A stretch of 64,000 nucleotides of DNA from Mikania micrantha (Eukaryota; Streptophyta; Magnoliopsida; Asterales; Asteraceae). Where the stretch lies: the NCBI GenBank assembly GCA_009363875.1, contig CM018695.1, positions 19,626,755 to 19,690,754 of the forward strand, written 5' to 3'. The first letter of the stretch is position 1. Each line of letters begins with the position of its first letter. A program made the translations under genes and the position numbers. Below are positions 48,088 through 60,534 of this stretch, piece by piece. Below the pieces are notes generated by a model that worked only from the letters and a program-made list of their open reading frames with translations, did not search any database and was not told the DNA's origin.

Positions 48088-49336
48088 TTATCTCATAATC
48101 ATACAAGCATGCATACAATGATATATGATAATAAGCAATTTAATATCATTTAATCAGAGTATAACTAACATGTTAAGTAAAACTTTTAAATAAATAAAAG
48201 TAAACATGTTTCTCAGCCCCGAGAGTTAAAATCAGTAACGATTTAAAGTAAAAGGGGCATATGAACTCACCTTGTAGTAATTGTGTTTGACTTAGCTTAA
48301 ACAAGAATGTACGCGCTCTTGATTGTACTTGAGTGTATTTTCACGATCCTGTATTGGTTTCACGATGTTTATAACTTATTAGTATGAATTATAGGAACTA
48401 TTGTGTGTATGTATGTGTTAGCCATAAGCTTTGGCCAACACTCAAAGTCTTCGGTCTTTGTTGGCCCATCTTTATTTGTTATTGGTTCTTGTAATCCATA
48501 GACTTTCCTTGATTTATTCTTGTCTTATCTAGTTTGTATTAAAGCCCAATTGTAGTTTCATGAAGTCATGTTATAAGTTACAAGACTTTGTTGCAAAAAT
48601 TGCCGTTTTGGTAGAAATCCCTTGGTTATCATACATATTAGTGTCGAGTGAAAGAGTTACAATAGTTCTTTAGTCATGTGGGCCAACAATTTAAGTTGGG
48701 CCAATGATATGTGGTGTTGAATCACAAAGGCCTTGCCAAAGGTTACAAGAGCTAGAATTCAAGTGGCCTTGTGGGCCTTTCTTGGGCCTCTAAGGAATTT
48801 GTTGGGCCAAAGGTGGGCCCCGGCAATATTTGTTGGGCCTGATGTTATCTTGGGTTGTAGGAATCAAGATTGGGCCAGAAATAGGCTATTGACCAAGTTA
48901 ATGACAAAGTGGCTCCGAAGTGAAGACAAGGGCCTCAAAATAGGCCTTGGATTAGTCTAGGTGGGCCTAGGGCTGATTTTACTGGGCCCAATGGGTTTTG
49001 TCTCGGGCCTTCACCAATAAAGTTCATGGGCCAAGCTGGGCCTCGCTTACTTGGGCTGAAACAAATGTGGGCCTAGAATTTGGGCTGTTGGCCAGAATCG
49101 TGGCCTTGGGCCAAAAACAGTGGGCCTTGGGCCTGATAAGTCTGTTGGCCATCAACAACTAGGTTGGGCCTGGTAGTAGACGATTGGGCCTGGTCAATCT
49201 ATCTATGGGCCAGTTAAAGGGCTGTTCTAGTGAGGTTTGGGCCAACTGCTTCCTGTTGGGCCAAAGGGTACTGTTGGGCCTGTTGAGTGTTATTGGGCCC
49301 CATCTGTTTCTTCTAGGGCGTTTATACCACCAGCTG
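48088..49336 (-). repeat. Family A LTR4, middle part
   Basis: Continues LTR4 after element C, beginning with the duplicated TTATC and ending with AGCTG, the target of element D. Contains the TGGGCC-rich tract. Carries G at 48650, as in LTR3, but GCG at 49320, as in LTR1. Confidence 0.92.
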
Positions 49337-49847
49337 TGTGACACCCGGCAATTTCAGGTAAATTGCAGCTCTTATATTCTTTACATTTCACATTCATACT
49401 TGTTGCATTTCATTTAATTATGTTTAATTAGATGAACTGAACACAAACTACTGCGAAACGATAGTCCGTGGAGCTATCGAATCGTACATTGCACATTGGT
49501 TTTGGAAACCAAGTGTGGCAAACACAACACTAACGCAAAACAATAATTCGGGGAATTATTGAATTGTGCATCACACGTTGATTAGGATTAATCAAGCGTG
49601 CAAACACTTCGTTAGACACGAACACAAACAATCATCGATAATTCGAGGAATTACCGAAACACACACGAGTCTCACGAACGTCAGTGAACATCACAACAAC
49701 TAAACACCGAAGCACTTCACAAGTCAATTATGGCTAATAATTGACGATTAGAGTCCAAACGACACTCGAACGACGTTCTACAGTCGAGAAACGGGCGAGA
49801 ATGGGCCCAGATCAACAAAACAGGCATATTGGGCCTTACATATGGGC

Positions 49848-49976
49848 CAGGCGGTACGCCTGACCCGAAACACCCATCTCAGGCGATGCGCGCGAGACAA
49901 GGGACTCAGCCGGACACAAAATCCATCCGCGCGTAACGCCTAACACCTTTAGCCCACGTCAGGCGTTACGCCTGAC
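49848..49976 (+). repeat. GC-rich palindromes in element D LTR
   Basis: CAGGCG-GTA-CGCCTG (49848-49862) and GTCAGGCG-TTA-CGCCTGAC (49958-49976) have perfect 6- and 8-bp stems. Degenerate relatives lie between them (near 49881 and 49928). They have the same GCG-N3-CGC plan as element C's cluster, with different outer stems. Copies in the second LTR lie about 8,137 bases downstream. Confidence 0.8.
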
Positions 49977-50791
49977 ATGCACAGATCGCAAAATTAGATT
50001 TACACTCAACCTATCTCACTTTAATCATTCTAATCCTATTCTCTCGGCCATAGTACCTCAACCTCGAGCACACAACTCCATTTCTCCATCATTTCACCAG
50101 AAAAACTCCATTGATGAAGCTTTGAAGCTCCTAGGAAGCCATTGGAACAAGAAGGAAGCTTGGAAAGCTTGTTGTCTTCATCATCATCACTTGGAACTCC
50201 TAAGAGATCATTCTCAGCCACTCTTGGAGCTGCCCAATCCTTGATTCAACTTCATTCCAGCGATCTAGAGCATCTAAGGTAGTTTTACTTGCTTCTTGAT
50301 AGTTAGATCGAACATGCAATGGGTAAAAACCCACATGCATGAAGATCCACTCACATACAAGCACCCACCCATCACAATGCACGAATTTCTTGTGGTTTGA
50401 ATCTGGGTTTGATGATATAAATGTGTTTCTTGATGATCTATGATGTTTAGATTGAGTTTTATGATGATCTAAAGTGATGAGTATGAACCTATATGCTTGA
50501 AATGATGATTTATGACATTATAATGCCATGCATGTATGATCCATGATGGTTAGAATGATTTTGAGTATATAGATATGTTTCTTGATAACATTGGATGATG
50601 ATTTCATGAATAGATGATGTTAAAATGGTTTATTTATGATTATTTCTATTTTTAGTAACTTTTGAGTTACAAGATGATGATTTAGTGAGAGTGATGAACA
50701 TGCATGTATGAGGAATTGCTATTAGGATGTTAAGATGATGATTTGAACACTTAGAATGTGATTTTGATAATGTTTATGGTCATTTTGACAT

Positions 50792-51261
50792 AGTTACTAT
50801 ATTTAGTAACTTTTCGGGTCAAAGTATTGCTAGATGATGTTATGGACCATGTTTGCATGTTTAAATGATGTTAGATTGGTTATTATGATGATTGGTGACA
50901 TGAAAATTGGTTTAGAAATATTAAGATGGTCATTTGATGCAAAAACCACAAAGTTACTATTTATAGTAACTTTATTTTTACAAAAATCGATTTGTGAACA
51001 TGACGTGTGATTCGAACATGCTAGATGACTTATTATGTTGTAATATGATGATTAGACACTAAGTTAGATGGTTTCTGATGTCACGAATGCTACAATTGGA
51101 AACTTTCCATTTTAGGAAACTTTTATGTGCAAACATGTTGTAAACGAATTATGTGACTTTGTATGGTGATGTGCTATGTGTTAACATGATCACGTAGGAC
51201 TAATGAGCATGCTAGAACTCTAAAATCAATATGCTTGTGAACTTACTATAAATGGTAAGTT
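50792..51261 (+). repeat. AT-rich covarying hairpin series in element D LTR
   Basis: 50792-50811 (AGTTACTA/TAGTAACT), 50950-50973 (AAAGTTACTA/TAGTAACTTT, loop TTTA), 51104-51119 (TTTCC/GGAAA) and 51240-51261 (AACTTAC/GTAAGTT). Spacing is about 120-160 bases. The stems match those of element C, but in a different order. Confidence 0.72.
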
Positions 51262-51537
51262 GTCCATAGACGCGACTTGCGCGTTTTGCACACAACGAGC
51301 ACTAACACGAATGTTTCACAATACACAACCAACACATGGTTCACCAACGGGTCGTCGACACACACGGTCAAACACGGTCAATGTAGACCAACGCAGACAG
51401 GCATGATCAACCGAGAGTTATTGATCACGTAACACGATCACTTATACGAACTCACGTATAGTATACGATATAGGTAGCCGGTGACTGGCCATCCGACGAC
51501 ACAGGAGCTTACGCTTACATTTGTTCACCTCGCTAAG

Positions 51538-52063
51538 GTGAGTTCACGGCCCCTTTTTACATTTTCTACCTTTGGGGGAGAAAACATTTCATACAAACTA
51601 CTTTGGAACAACTTACACGCTTTTGGTTATTTTTGTACATGCTAATATCATATATGCATATGTGTGGTATTCATCCACAAACTGATAAGTCCTCATTAAA
51701 CACACCTCGAACCGTTAATAGCGCGTTGCGCTCAGCGTGGTAATTCTGAATAGTACTATTTGGGCCTGACAAGCCCCACTGTTGCGAGCCGTATGGCCAC
51801 CCCGACTGGAGGTCGGAACAGTGCATAATTGACCAAACAACATTTGCCATATCTTGGATGGATAGGGCGGGAGGCAGCATGTTAGCTTCGGTTGCGAACC
51901 CGCATATGATATAAAACATATTGACTAGCTATCAATTGATATTGCATTGTATTGAAAAATAGACCTGCAAACTTTACTTTAAACATTTTGATGTTTACTG
52001 CTGATTACAAACCTGTGCTCTCACCAACCATTGTGTTGACCTTTTACTCGCATGTTTTCTCAG
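51538..52063 (+). other. Candidate leader intron in element D LTR
   Basis: Donor-like TAAG/GTGAGTTCACGG at 51538 and acceptor-like ATGTTTTCTCAG/GTAAC ending at 52063. The pairing arms (51537-51547 and 52015-52025) match at 9 of 11 positions. Motif-based inference; cDNA is needed. Confidence 0.43.
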
Positions 52064-52401
52064 GTAACTAAGGCACGCGCACCAGGAATAGGATGCTAGG
52101 CCGGGGTCGCATGCATCTATTTAAGTGTCTTAGTTTATCAAACATTTATTACCATTTGGTTGTTATGTAATGTTAATCAGCTTAAATCACTTCCGCAACT
52201 ATGAATGATTAAACTGTCTTGTTAACTTGTACTTTATTTCCGCAACTCTGATATTACTAAACTGTTTTATCCAAATTATTGGATGTACGTAAGAAATCAG
52301 ACATATAGGTCTCGCATGTTGTGTGACCGGAGACTGCGATCCTGACAATCTGCCGCCGCTCGCGCCCCGGAAGGGACGGGATTTCTCGGGGTGCGACAGA
52401 T

Positions 52402-52414
52402 TGGTATCAGAGCC
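52402..52414 (+). other. Element D primer binding site
   Basis: TGGTATCAGAGCC three bases after the 5' LTR end. It matches the 3' end of initiator methionine tRNA, as in A and B. Confidence 0.93.
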
Positions 52415-52687
52415 TCCGGTTATTGCGAATTAGGTTTGCATTTAGTGAACTTAGTCTATAACCACTAGTCTCCACACAACCATAGAGCTTAGTATTGTGA
52501 TGCTTGTATACATGATTACACTCACACTTAGTATACACACTTACTATATGATATCGCCATCAACACCGTATGTGACTGCACATGACGGACAAGAGCCGAT
52601 AGTTTTACATACTTCTTTACAATGCCTACCACACACACTACATTAGTCATTAGTCAAACACTAACACGTATTCTCGCTATGAAGATC

Positions 52688-55600
52688 ATGGCTGGAAGAC
52701 GTGGAGGACGCAGGAATGCGGGCGGACGTGGAAACATCAACTTGACTCAAGCTGAGTTGAACGCCCTCATCAACGAACGGGTTGAGGAGGTACTTGCTGC
52801 ACGGGAAGCTGCCCGTAACCAAAACCTACTGAACCAAGGTGATGAATCCTTTTCATATTCACCTCGCATCACAATCACTTGTTTCCAATTCAATACACTC
52901 ACCCGATACTTAACCCAACTCTACTCTTTGCATATTCCAGGAGCAAATCCTAACCCACCTCTCTGCATGTTCAAGATGTTTCTGGACTGCAAACCTCACT
53001 CGTTCAGCGGCACTGAGGGAGCCGTTGGACTATTGCGATGGATCGAGAAGGCGGAATCAGCTTTCGCCATGAGCAACTGCAGGAACGAGGACAGGGTCAA
53101 GTTCGCTGCAGGGACGTTCGAGGGAGCTGCCCTCACTTGGTGGAACGCCAATGTCCAAAACCTAGGGCTTGATGCAGCCAACGCTCTGCCTTGGGATAAC
53201 TTTAAACAAATGTTGAACCGTGAGTACTGTCCTCGCGGTGAAGTGCAGAAACTGGAAACGGAATTCTGGAACCATAAGATGATTGGTTCCGAGGTCGAGG
53301 CTTACACCGCTCGATCTTATGAGTTAGCAAATCTGTGCCCGGAAATGGCAACCCCACCCTTCAAACATATAGAGAAGTACATTGATGGACTGCCACCTCA
53401 AATTCAGGGCATGGTGCTCTCTGCTGACCCCATCACCATGCAACAAGCTGTGCGACTGACTCACAAGCTCACTGATTCGGCAGTTGCACAAGGACTCTTG
53501 CCACCCCGTGGTGCCGTGACCACAACCAACGACAAGGGCAAACGGAAATGGGATGACACCCAGAACAAACCAACCACTCTCCAACCACCACCACAGCAAC
53601 GAAAGTTTGGATCAACCCAAGCTTATGCCCCACCCATTCCAACCACCCAGAATCAAGGAGGTTATGCTGGAAAACACCCCAAATGCCACAAGTGCAACTT
53701 CCATCATGCACCGGGTCAATGTGGCCGCTTCCAATGTCAGCGCTGCGGAAAAGGGGGACATGCAGCCAAAGACTGCAGGGGTGAACTAATGACAAAAACC
53801 CCGCAACAGCCACAACAACAGCAACAACTTGAAGCACCGAAGGGTTGCTTCGAATGTGGGAAACCAGGGCACTTCAAGAAGGATTGCCCGCACCTGAAAA
53901 AGAACAACAACCAACCGAACAACAACGGGAACAATGGAGCGAGGGGACGAGCCTTCGTGATTGGGGCCAAGGAGGCCAGGAGGGATCCCAACCTTGCAAC
54001 CGGTACGTATCTCTTAAACGATAATTATGCTACTGTATTGTTTGATACTGGAGCTGAGAAGAGCTTTATATCTAAGGATTTTAGTGAGATATTTGCCCTT
54101 ACCCCGACACCCTTAGATGTGGATTACACGGTAGAGCTAGCTGATGGTAAATTGATTGTAACTAAGCACATTCTTAAAGAATGCACTCTAGAGCTAGCAG
54201 GCCATAAATTTAAGATTGACCTCATGCCGGTTACACTAGGCAGTTTTGATGTCGTAGTGGGCATGGATTGGTTGTCTAAAAACCAGGCTGAAATCATTTG
54301 CCACGACAAGGTTGTGCGCATACCTCTCCCTAACGGAGAAACTCTAGACATCAAGGGCGAAAGGAGTGACACTCCTCTGAACATCATCTCGTGCATGAAA
54401 GCTCACAAATGCTTACAAAAGGGATACACTGCCATATTGGCGCTTATCACCGACAAGACTGAAGAGGAGAAAAGGATAGAAGACATCCCAGTCGTATGCG
54501 AATATCCCGACGTTTTCCCGGAGGATCTACCAGGACTTCCACCACCTCGACAAGTGGAGTTCCGCATAGACCTTGTGCCGGGAGCAGCACCTATCGCACG
54601 AGCACCATATCGACTTGCACCTTCGGAAATGCAGGAACTGTCCAATCAACTGCAAGAGCTGTTGGACAAGGGTTTCATTAGACCAAGCTTCTCACCTTGG
54701 GGAGCTCCGGTCTTATTCGTGAAGAAAAAGGATGGCACGTTTCGTATGTGCATTGACTATCGGGAATTGAACAAAGTAACAATCAAGAACCGTTACCCCT
54801 TACCTCGCATCGACGATTTGTTCGATCAACTGCAAGGATCGAGTTATTATTCCAAGATCGATCTGCGATCTGGGTACCATCAGTTGAGGATTCAGGAGGA
54901 AGATATACCCAAGACTGCTTTTCGCACTCGGTATGGTCATTACGAGTTTCTGGTCATGCCGTTTGGGCTGACAAACGCACCTGCAGTATTCATGGACCTC
55001 ATGAATAGAGTGTGCAAACCATATCTCGACAAGTTCGTCATTGTCTTCATAGATGATATTCTCATTTATTCCAAAACCCAGGAGGAACACAAAGAGCATC
55101 TTCAATTGACTCTTGAACTGCTACGAAAAGAGAAGCTGTACGCTAAACTCTCAAAATGCGACTTCTGGATCCGAGAAGTCCAATTTTTGGGACATGTTGT
55201 TAATGAACAAGGGATTTATGTGGATAAGTCTAAGATAGAGGCAATCAAGAACTGGGAAGCACCAAAGACCCCAACTGAGGTGCGACAATTCCTAGGCTTG
55301 GCAGGCTATTATCGGCGATTTATCGAAGGATTTTCAAAGATAGCCCAACCACTCACAGCCTTAACCCACAAGGACAAGAAATATCTCTGGACTGAAAAAC
55401 AAGAAGCTGCATTCCAACTTCTCAAGCAGAAGCTCTGTAGTGCACCCATCTTATCACTTCCTGATGGGACGGAAGACTTTGTAGTATATTGCGATGCCTC
55501 GATACAAGGGCTCGGATGCGTGCTGATGCAGCGAGAGAAGGTGATCGCATATGCTTCTCGACAACTGAAAGCACACGAGAAGAACTACACCACCCACGAC

Positions 55601-57336
55601 TTAGAACTTGGAGCCGTGGTATTTGCACTTAAGATCTGGAGACACTACCTGTATGGTACCAAGTGTACGATATACACTGATCACAAGAGTCTCCAACACA
55701 TATTCGAGCAGAAGGAACTGAACATGCGACAGCGTCGCTGGCTCGAACTCCTAAACGACTATGAGTGTGCCATCAAGTATCACCCAGGGAAGGCCAATGT
55801 AGTGGCCGATGCCCTAAGTCGGAAGAATACACCGAAACCCAAGAGGGTAAGAGCTTTACAACTCACCATTCTTCCCAACCTCCCTGAACAGATACGTAAT
55901 GCCCAAGTGGAGGCACTTAGACCTGAAAACTTAGCGGCTGAATCACTGAGGGGAATGGAGCAACAACTTACGGAAAAAGCCGATGGCTTACAGTATTTCA
56001 TGGAACGCATCTGGGTTCCGCATCATGGGAACCTACGAGACCTTGTGATGGACGAGGCTCACAAATCCCGATATTCCATTCACCCTGGATCTGATAAAAT
56101 GTATCATGATCTGAAGATACTTTACTGGTGGCCACATATGAAAGCCGACATTGCCACCTACGTGGGCAAATGCTTGACGTGTGCGAAAGTCAAGATCGAG
56201 TACCAGAAACCATCTGGATTACTCACACAACCTGAGATCCCCATGTGGAAATGGGAACAAATATCCATGGATTTCATCACCAAATTACCCCGTACCCCAA
56301 GTGGGTGTGACACAATATGGGTGATTGTGGACCGACTAACTAAGTCAGCACATTTCCTTGCGATCAAGGAAAATGACAAATGGAAAAGCTAGCCAGAATC
56401 TATGTCAAAGAAGTAGTCTCACGACATGGAGTGCCAATCTCCATCATTTCAGATCGAGACGCCAGATTCACTTCTAACTTCTGGAAATCATTGCAAAAGT
56501 CACTTGGCACGCGGTTGGATATGAGTACAGCATACCACCCACAAACTGATGGCCAGAGTGAACGAACGATACAAACTCTTGAAGATATGCTACGAGCGTG
56601 CGTAGTGGACTTTGGAAATAGTTGGGAAACTCACCTGCCGTTGGTAGAATTTTCCTACAACAACAGCTACCACACAAGCATCAAAGCAGCGCCTTTTGAG
56701 GCACTCTATGGCAGGAAATGTCGATCACCTATTTGTTGGGCGGAAGTGGGCGACAGTCAGCTCACTGGCCCGGAACTTGTGCATGAAACAACCGAGAAAA
56801 TCGTGCAAATCAGAAACCGCATGGCAGCAGCTCGTGATCGTCAAAAGAGCTATGCCGACAAACGCCGAAAACCTCTGGAATTTCAAGTAGGAGATAAAGT
56901 CCTTCTGAAAGTCTCACCATGGAAAGGCGTCATTCGTTTTGGAAAACGAGGCAAATTGAACCCACGGTGTATTGGACCCTTCGAGATCCTGAAAAGGATT
57001 GGTCCAGTGGCATACCAACTCAACTTACCAACCGAACTCGATGGAGTTCACAACGTATTTCATGTCTCGAACCTGAAAAAGTGCTTATCAGATGAAACAC
57101 TTATAGTTCCACTGGATGAGATCCAGGTGGATGAACAGCTACGGTTCGTGGAAGAGCCGGTAGAAATCATGGACCGTGAGGTCAAACAACTCAAACAGAG
57201 CAAGATACCCATTGTCAAGGTTCGATGGAACTCGAAACGCGGACCTGAATTCACGTGGGAACGTGAAGATCAGATGATGCGCAAATATCCCCATCTCTTC
57301 AAACAGACAACGTCGAACGTCGGCAACAACGAATAA
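52688..57336 (+). pseudogene. Element D Gag-Pol (one-base frameshift in integrase)
   Basis: The frame is open from 52622. The third ATG, at 52688 (MAGRRGGRR), has the best context (ATCATGGCT) and starts the basic Gag N-terminus. Order: Gag; Cys/His cluster; CCHC knuckles (about residues 349 and 388); DTGA protease (about 453); RT with an intact FIDD box (about 787); RNase H; integrase HHCC finger and first catalytic Asp. Near 56377-56380 the frame shifts by one base and the first frame stops at 56392. The second frame (56380-57336) carries the rest of the integrase core, the GPF module and the chromodomain. A 34-codon insert in Gag (52839-52940) looks like an intron. No canonical slippery heptamer is seen at the shift, so mutation is the simplest reading. 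Confidence 0.92.
52839..52940 (+). other. Candidate 102-bp intron in element D Gag
   Basis: CCAAG/GTGATGAATCC at the left, a pyrimidine-rich stretch and CATATTCCAG/GAG at the right: GT-AG ends with a plausible acceptor tract. The segment is richer in T than its surroundings and encodes residues (FSYSPR..LYSLHIP) unlike the flanking Gag. At 102 bp it keeps the frame whether spliced or not, with a Gly codon at the junction in both cases. Confidence 0.5.
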
Positions 57337-57473
57337 ATTTCGGGACGAAATTCCTTTCAACAAGGGGATGATGTGACAACCAGAAAATTTTTGTTTCTCA
57401 AACACTATTACTTCTCAAACACTACCAACAACAATCAAATTTCGGGACGAAATTTCTTTCAACAAGGGGATGA
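57336..57473 (+). promoter_or_regulatory. Duplicated polypurine-tract region of element D
   Basis: The unit of palindrome AATTTCGGGACGAAATT, then CCTTTCAACAAGGGGATGA and TGTGACA, occurs twice: 57336-57378 and 57438-57480. The second copy is the functional one next to the 3' LTR. The first is followed by ACCAGAAAATTTTTG instead of LTR sequence, and about 60 bases separate the two. Confidence 0.88.
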
Positions 57474-60400
57474 TGTGACACCCGGCAATTTCAGGTAAAT
57501 TGCAGCTCTTATATTCTTTACATTTCACATTCATACTTGTTGCATTTCATTTAATTATGTTTAATTAGATGAGCTGAACACAAACTACTGCGAAACGATA
57601 GTCCGTGGAGCTATCGAATCGTACATTGCACATTGGTTTTGGAAACCAAGTGTGGCAAACACAACACTAACGCAAAACAATAATTCGGGGAATTATTGAA
57701 TTGTGCATCACACGTTGATTAGGATTAATCAAGCGTGCAAACACTTCGTTAGACACGAACACAAACAATCATCGATAATTCGAGGAATTACCGAAACACA
57801 CACGAGTCTCACGAACGTCAGTGAACATCACAACAACTAAACACCGAAGCACTTCACAAGTCAATTATGGCTAATAATTGACGATTAGAGTCCAAACGAC
57901 ACTCGAACGACGTTCTACAGTCGAGAAACGGGCGAGAATGGGCCCAGATCAACAAAACAGGCATATTGGGCCTTACATATGGGCCAGGCGGTACGCCTGA
58001 CCCGAAACACCCATCTCAGGCGATGCGCGCGGGACAAGGGACTCAGCCGGACACAAAATCCATCCGCGCGTAACGCCTAACACCTTTAGCCCACGTCAGG
58101 CGTTACGCCTGACATGCACAGATCGCAAAATTAGATTTACACTCAACCTATCTCACTTTAATCATTCTAATCCTATTCTCTCGGCCATAGTACCTCAACC
58201 TCGAGCACACAACTCCATTTCTCCATCATTTCACCAGAAAAACTCCATTGATGAAGCTTTGAAGCTCCTAGGAAGCCATTGGAACAAGAAGGAAGCTTGG
58301 AAAGCTTGTTGTCTTCATCATCATCACTTGGAACTCCTAAGAGATCATTCTCAGCCACTCTTGGAGCTGCCCAATCCTTGATTCAACTTCATTCCAGCGA
58401 TCTAGAGCATCTAAGGTAGTTTTACTTGCTTCTTGATAGTTAGATCGAACATGCAATGGGTAAAAACCCACATGCATGAAGATCCACTCACATACAAGCA
58501 CCCACCCATCACAATGCACGAATTTCTTGTGGTTTGAATCTGGGTTTGATGATATAAATGTGTTTCTTGATGATCTATGATGTTTAGATTGAGTTTTATG
58601 ATGATCTAAAGTGATGAGTATGAACCTATATGCTTGAAATGATGATTTATGACATTATAATGCCATGCATGTATGATCCATGATGGTTAGAATGATTTTG
58701 AGTATATAGATATGTTTCTTGATAACATTGGATGATGATTTCATGAATAGATGATGTTAAAATGGTTTATTTATGATTATTTCTATTTTTAGTAACTTTT
58801 GAGTTACAAGATGATGATTTAGTGAGAGTGATGAACATGCATGTATGAGGAATTGCTATTAGGATGTTAAGATGATGATTTGAACACTTAGAATGTGATT
58901 TTGATAATGTTTATGGTCATTTTGACATAGTTACTATATTTAGTAACTTTTCGGGTCAAAGTATTGCTAGATGATGTTATGGACCATGTTTGCATGTTTA
59001 AATGATGTTAGATTGGTTATTATGATGATTGGTGACATGAAAATTGGTTTAGAAATATTAAGATGGTCATTTGATGCAAAAACCACAAAGTTACTATTTA
59101 TAGTAACTTTATTTTTACAAAATCGATTTGTGAACATGACGTGTGATTCGAACATGCTAGATGACTTATTATGTTGTAATATGATGATTAGACACTAAGT
59201 TAGATGGTTTCTGATGTCACGAATGCTACAATTGGAAACTTTCCATTTTAGGAAACTTTTATGTGCAAACATGTTGTAAACGAATTATGTGACTTTGTAT
59301 GGTGATGTGCTATGTGTTAACATGATCACGTAGGACTAATGAGCATGCTAGAACTCTAAAATCAATATGCTTGTGAACTTACTATAAATGGTAAGTTGTC
59401 CATAGACGCGACTTGCGCGTTTTGCACACAACGAGCACTAACACGAATGTTTCACAATACACAACCAACACATGGTTCACCAACGGGTCGTCGACACACA
59501 CGGTCAAACACGGTCAATGTAGACCAACGCAGACAGGCATGATCAACCGAGAGTTATTGATCACGTAACACGATCACTTATACGAACTCACGTATAGTAT
59601 ACGATATAGGTAGCCGGTGACTGGCCATCCGACGACACAGGAGCTTACGCTTACATTTGTTCACCTCGCTAAGGTGAGTTCACGGCCCCTTTTTACATTT
59701 TCTACCTTTGGGGGAGAAAACATTTCATACAAACTACTTTGGAACAACTTACACGCTTTTGGTTATTTTTGTACATGCTAATATCATATATGCATATGTG
59801 TGGTATTCATCCACAAACTGATAAGTCCTCATTAAACACACCTCGAACCGTTAATAGCGCGTTGCGCTCAGCGTGGTAATTCTGAATAGTACTATTTGGG
59901 CCTGACAAGCCCCACTGTTGCGAGCCGTATGGCCACCCCGACTGGAGGTCGGAACAGTGCATAATTGACCAAACAACATTTGCCATATCTTGGATGGATA
60001 GGGCGGGAGGCAGCATGTTAGCTTCGGTTGCGAACCCGCATATGATATAAAACATATTGACTAGCTATCAATTGATATTGCATTGTATTGAAAAATAGAC
60101 CTGCAAACTTTACTTTAAACATTTTGATGTTTACTGCTGATTACAAACCTGTGCTCTCACCAACCATTGTGTTGACCTTTTACTCGCATGTTTTCTCAGG
60201 TAACTAAGGCACGCGCACCAGGAATAGGATGCTAGGCCGGGGTCGCATGCATCTATTTAAGTGTCTTAGTTTATCAAACATTTATTACCATTTGGTTGTT
60301 ATGTAATGTTAATCAGCTTAAATCACTTCCGCAACTATGAATGATTAAACTGTCTTGTTAACTTGTACTTTATTTCCGCAACTCTGATATTACTAAACTG

Positions 60401-60534
60401 TTTTATCCAAATTATTGGATGTACGTAAGAAATCAGACATATAGGTCTCGCATGTTGTGTGACCGGAGACTGCGATCCTGACAATCTGCCGCCGCTCGCG
60501 CCCCGGAAGGGACGGGATTTCTCGGGGTGCGACA
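57474..60534 (+). repeat. Element D 3' LTR (3061 bp)
   Basis: Nearly identical to the 5' LTR; features lie about 8,137 bases downstream (8,136 after the A indel). Ends GTGCGACA at 60534, followed by the duplicated AGCTG. Confidence 0.95.

Larger units (their letters stand above)
49337..52398 (+). repeat. Element D 5' LTR (3062 bp)
   Basis: Starts TGTGACACCCGG and ends GGGGTGCGACA. Contains GC-rich palindromes (49848-49976), a pyrimidine-rich presumed leader (about 49990-50270; no TATA box seen), an alternative donor TAAG/GTAGTT (50279), AT-rich hairpins (50792-51261), donor-like (51538) and acceptor-like (52063) sites, and a GC-rich fold before the 3' end. Gapped similarity to element C's LTR is clear in several blocks, such as GCCCCACT...GACTGGAGGTC. 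Confidence 0.95.
49337..60534 (+). mobile_element. Element D, Ty3/gypsy chromovirus inserted in LTR4
   Basis: Complete 11,198-bp element on plus: LTR 49337-52398, primer site 52402-52414, Gag-Pol 52688-57336, doubled polypurine region 57336-57473, LTR 57474-60534, with AGCTG duplicated on both sides. I saw two substitutions (near 49439 and 49891) and one A indel (near 50996) between its LTRs, so it is young. Confidence 0.95.

Noticed and set aside
51671..51919. 82-codon minus-strand frame conserved in both element D LTRs (also 59807-60055)
   Set aside because: Both LTRs are nearly identical, so conservation says nothing; there are no domains and it is antisense to the element.
56370..56392. 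Programmed frameshift to make element D integrase
   Set aside because: No canonical slippery heptamer is seen, and the site is in mid-integrase, not at a gag-pol border; a one-base loss is simpler.
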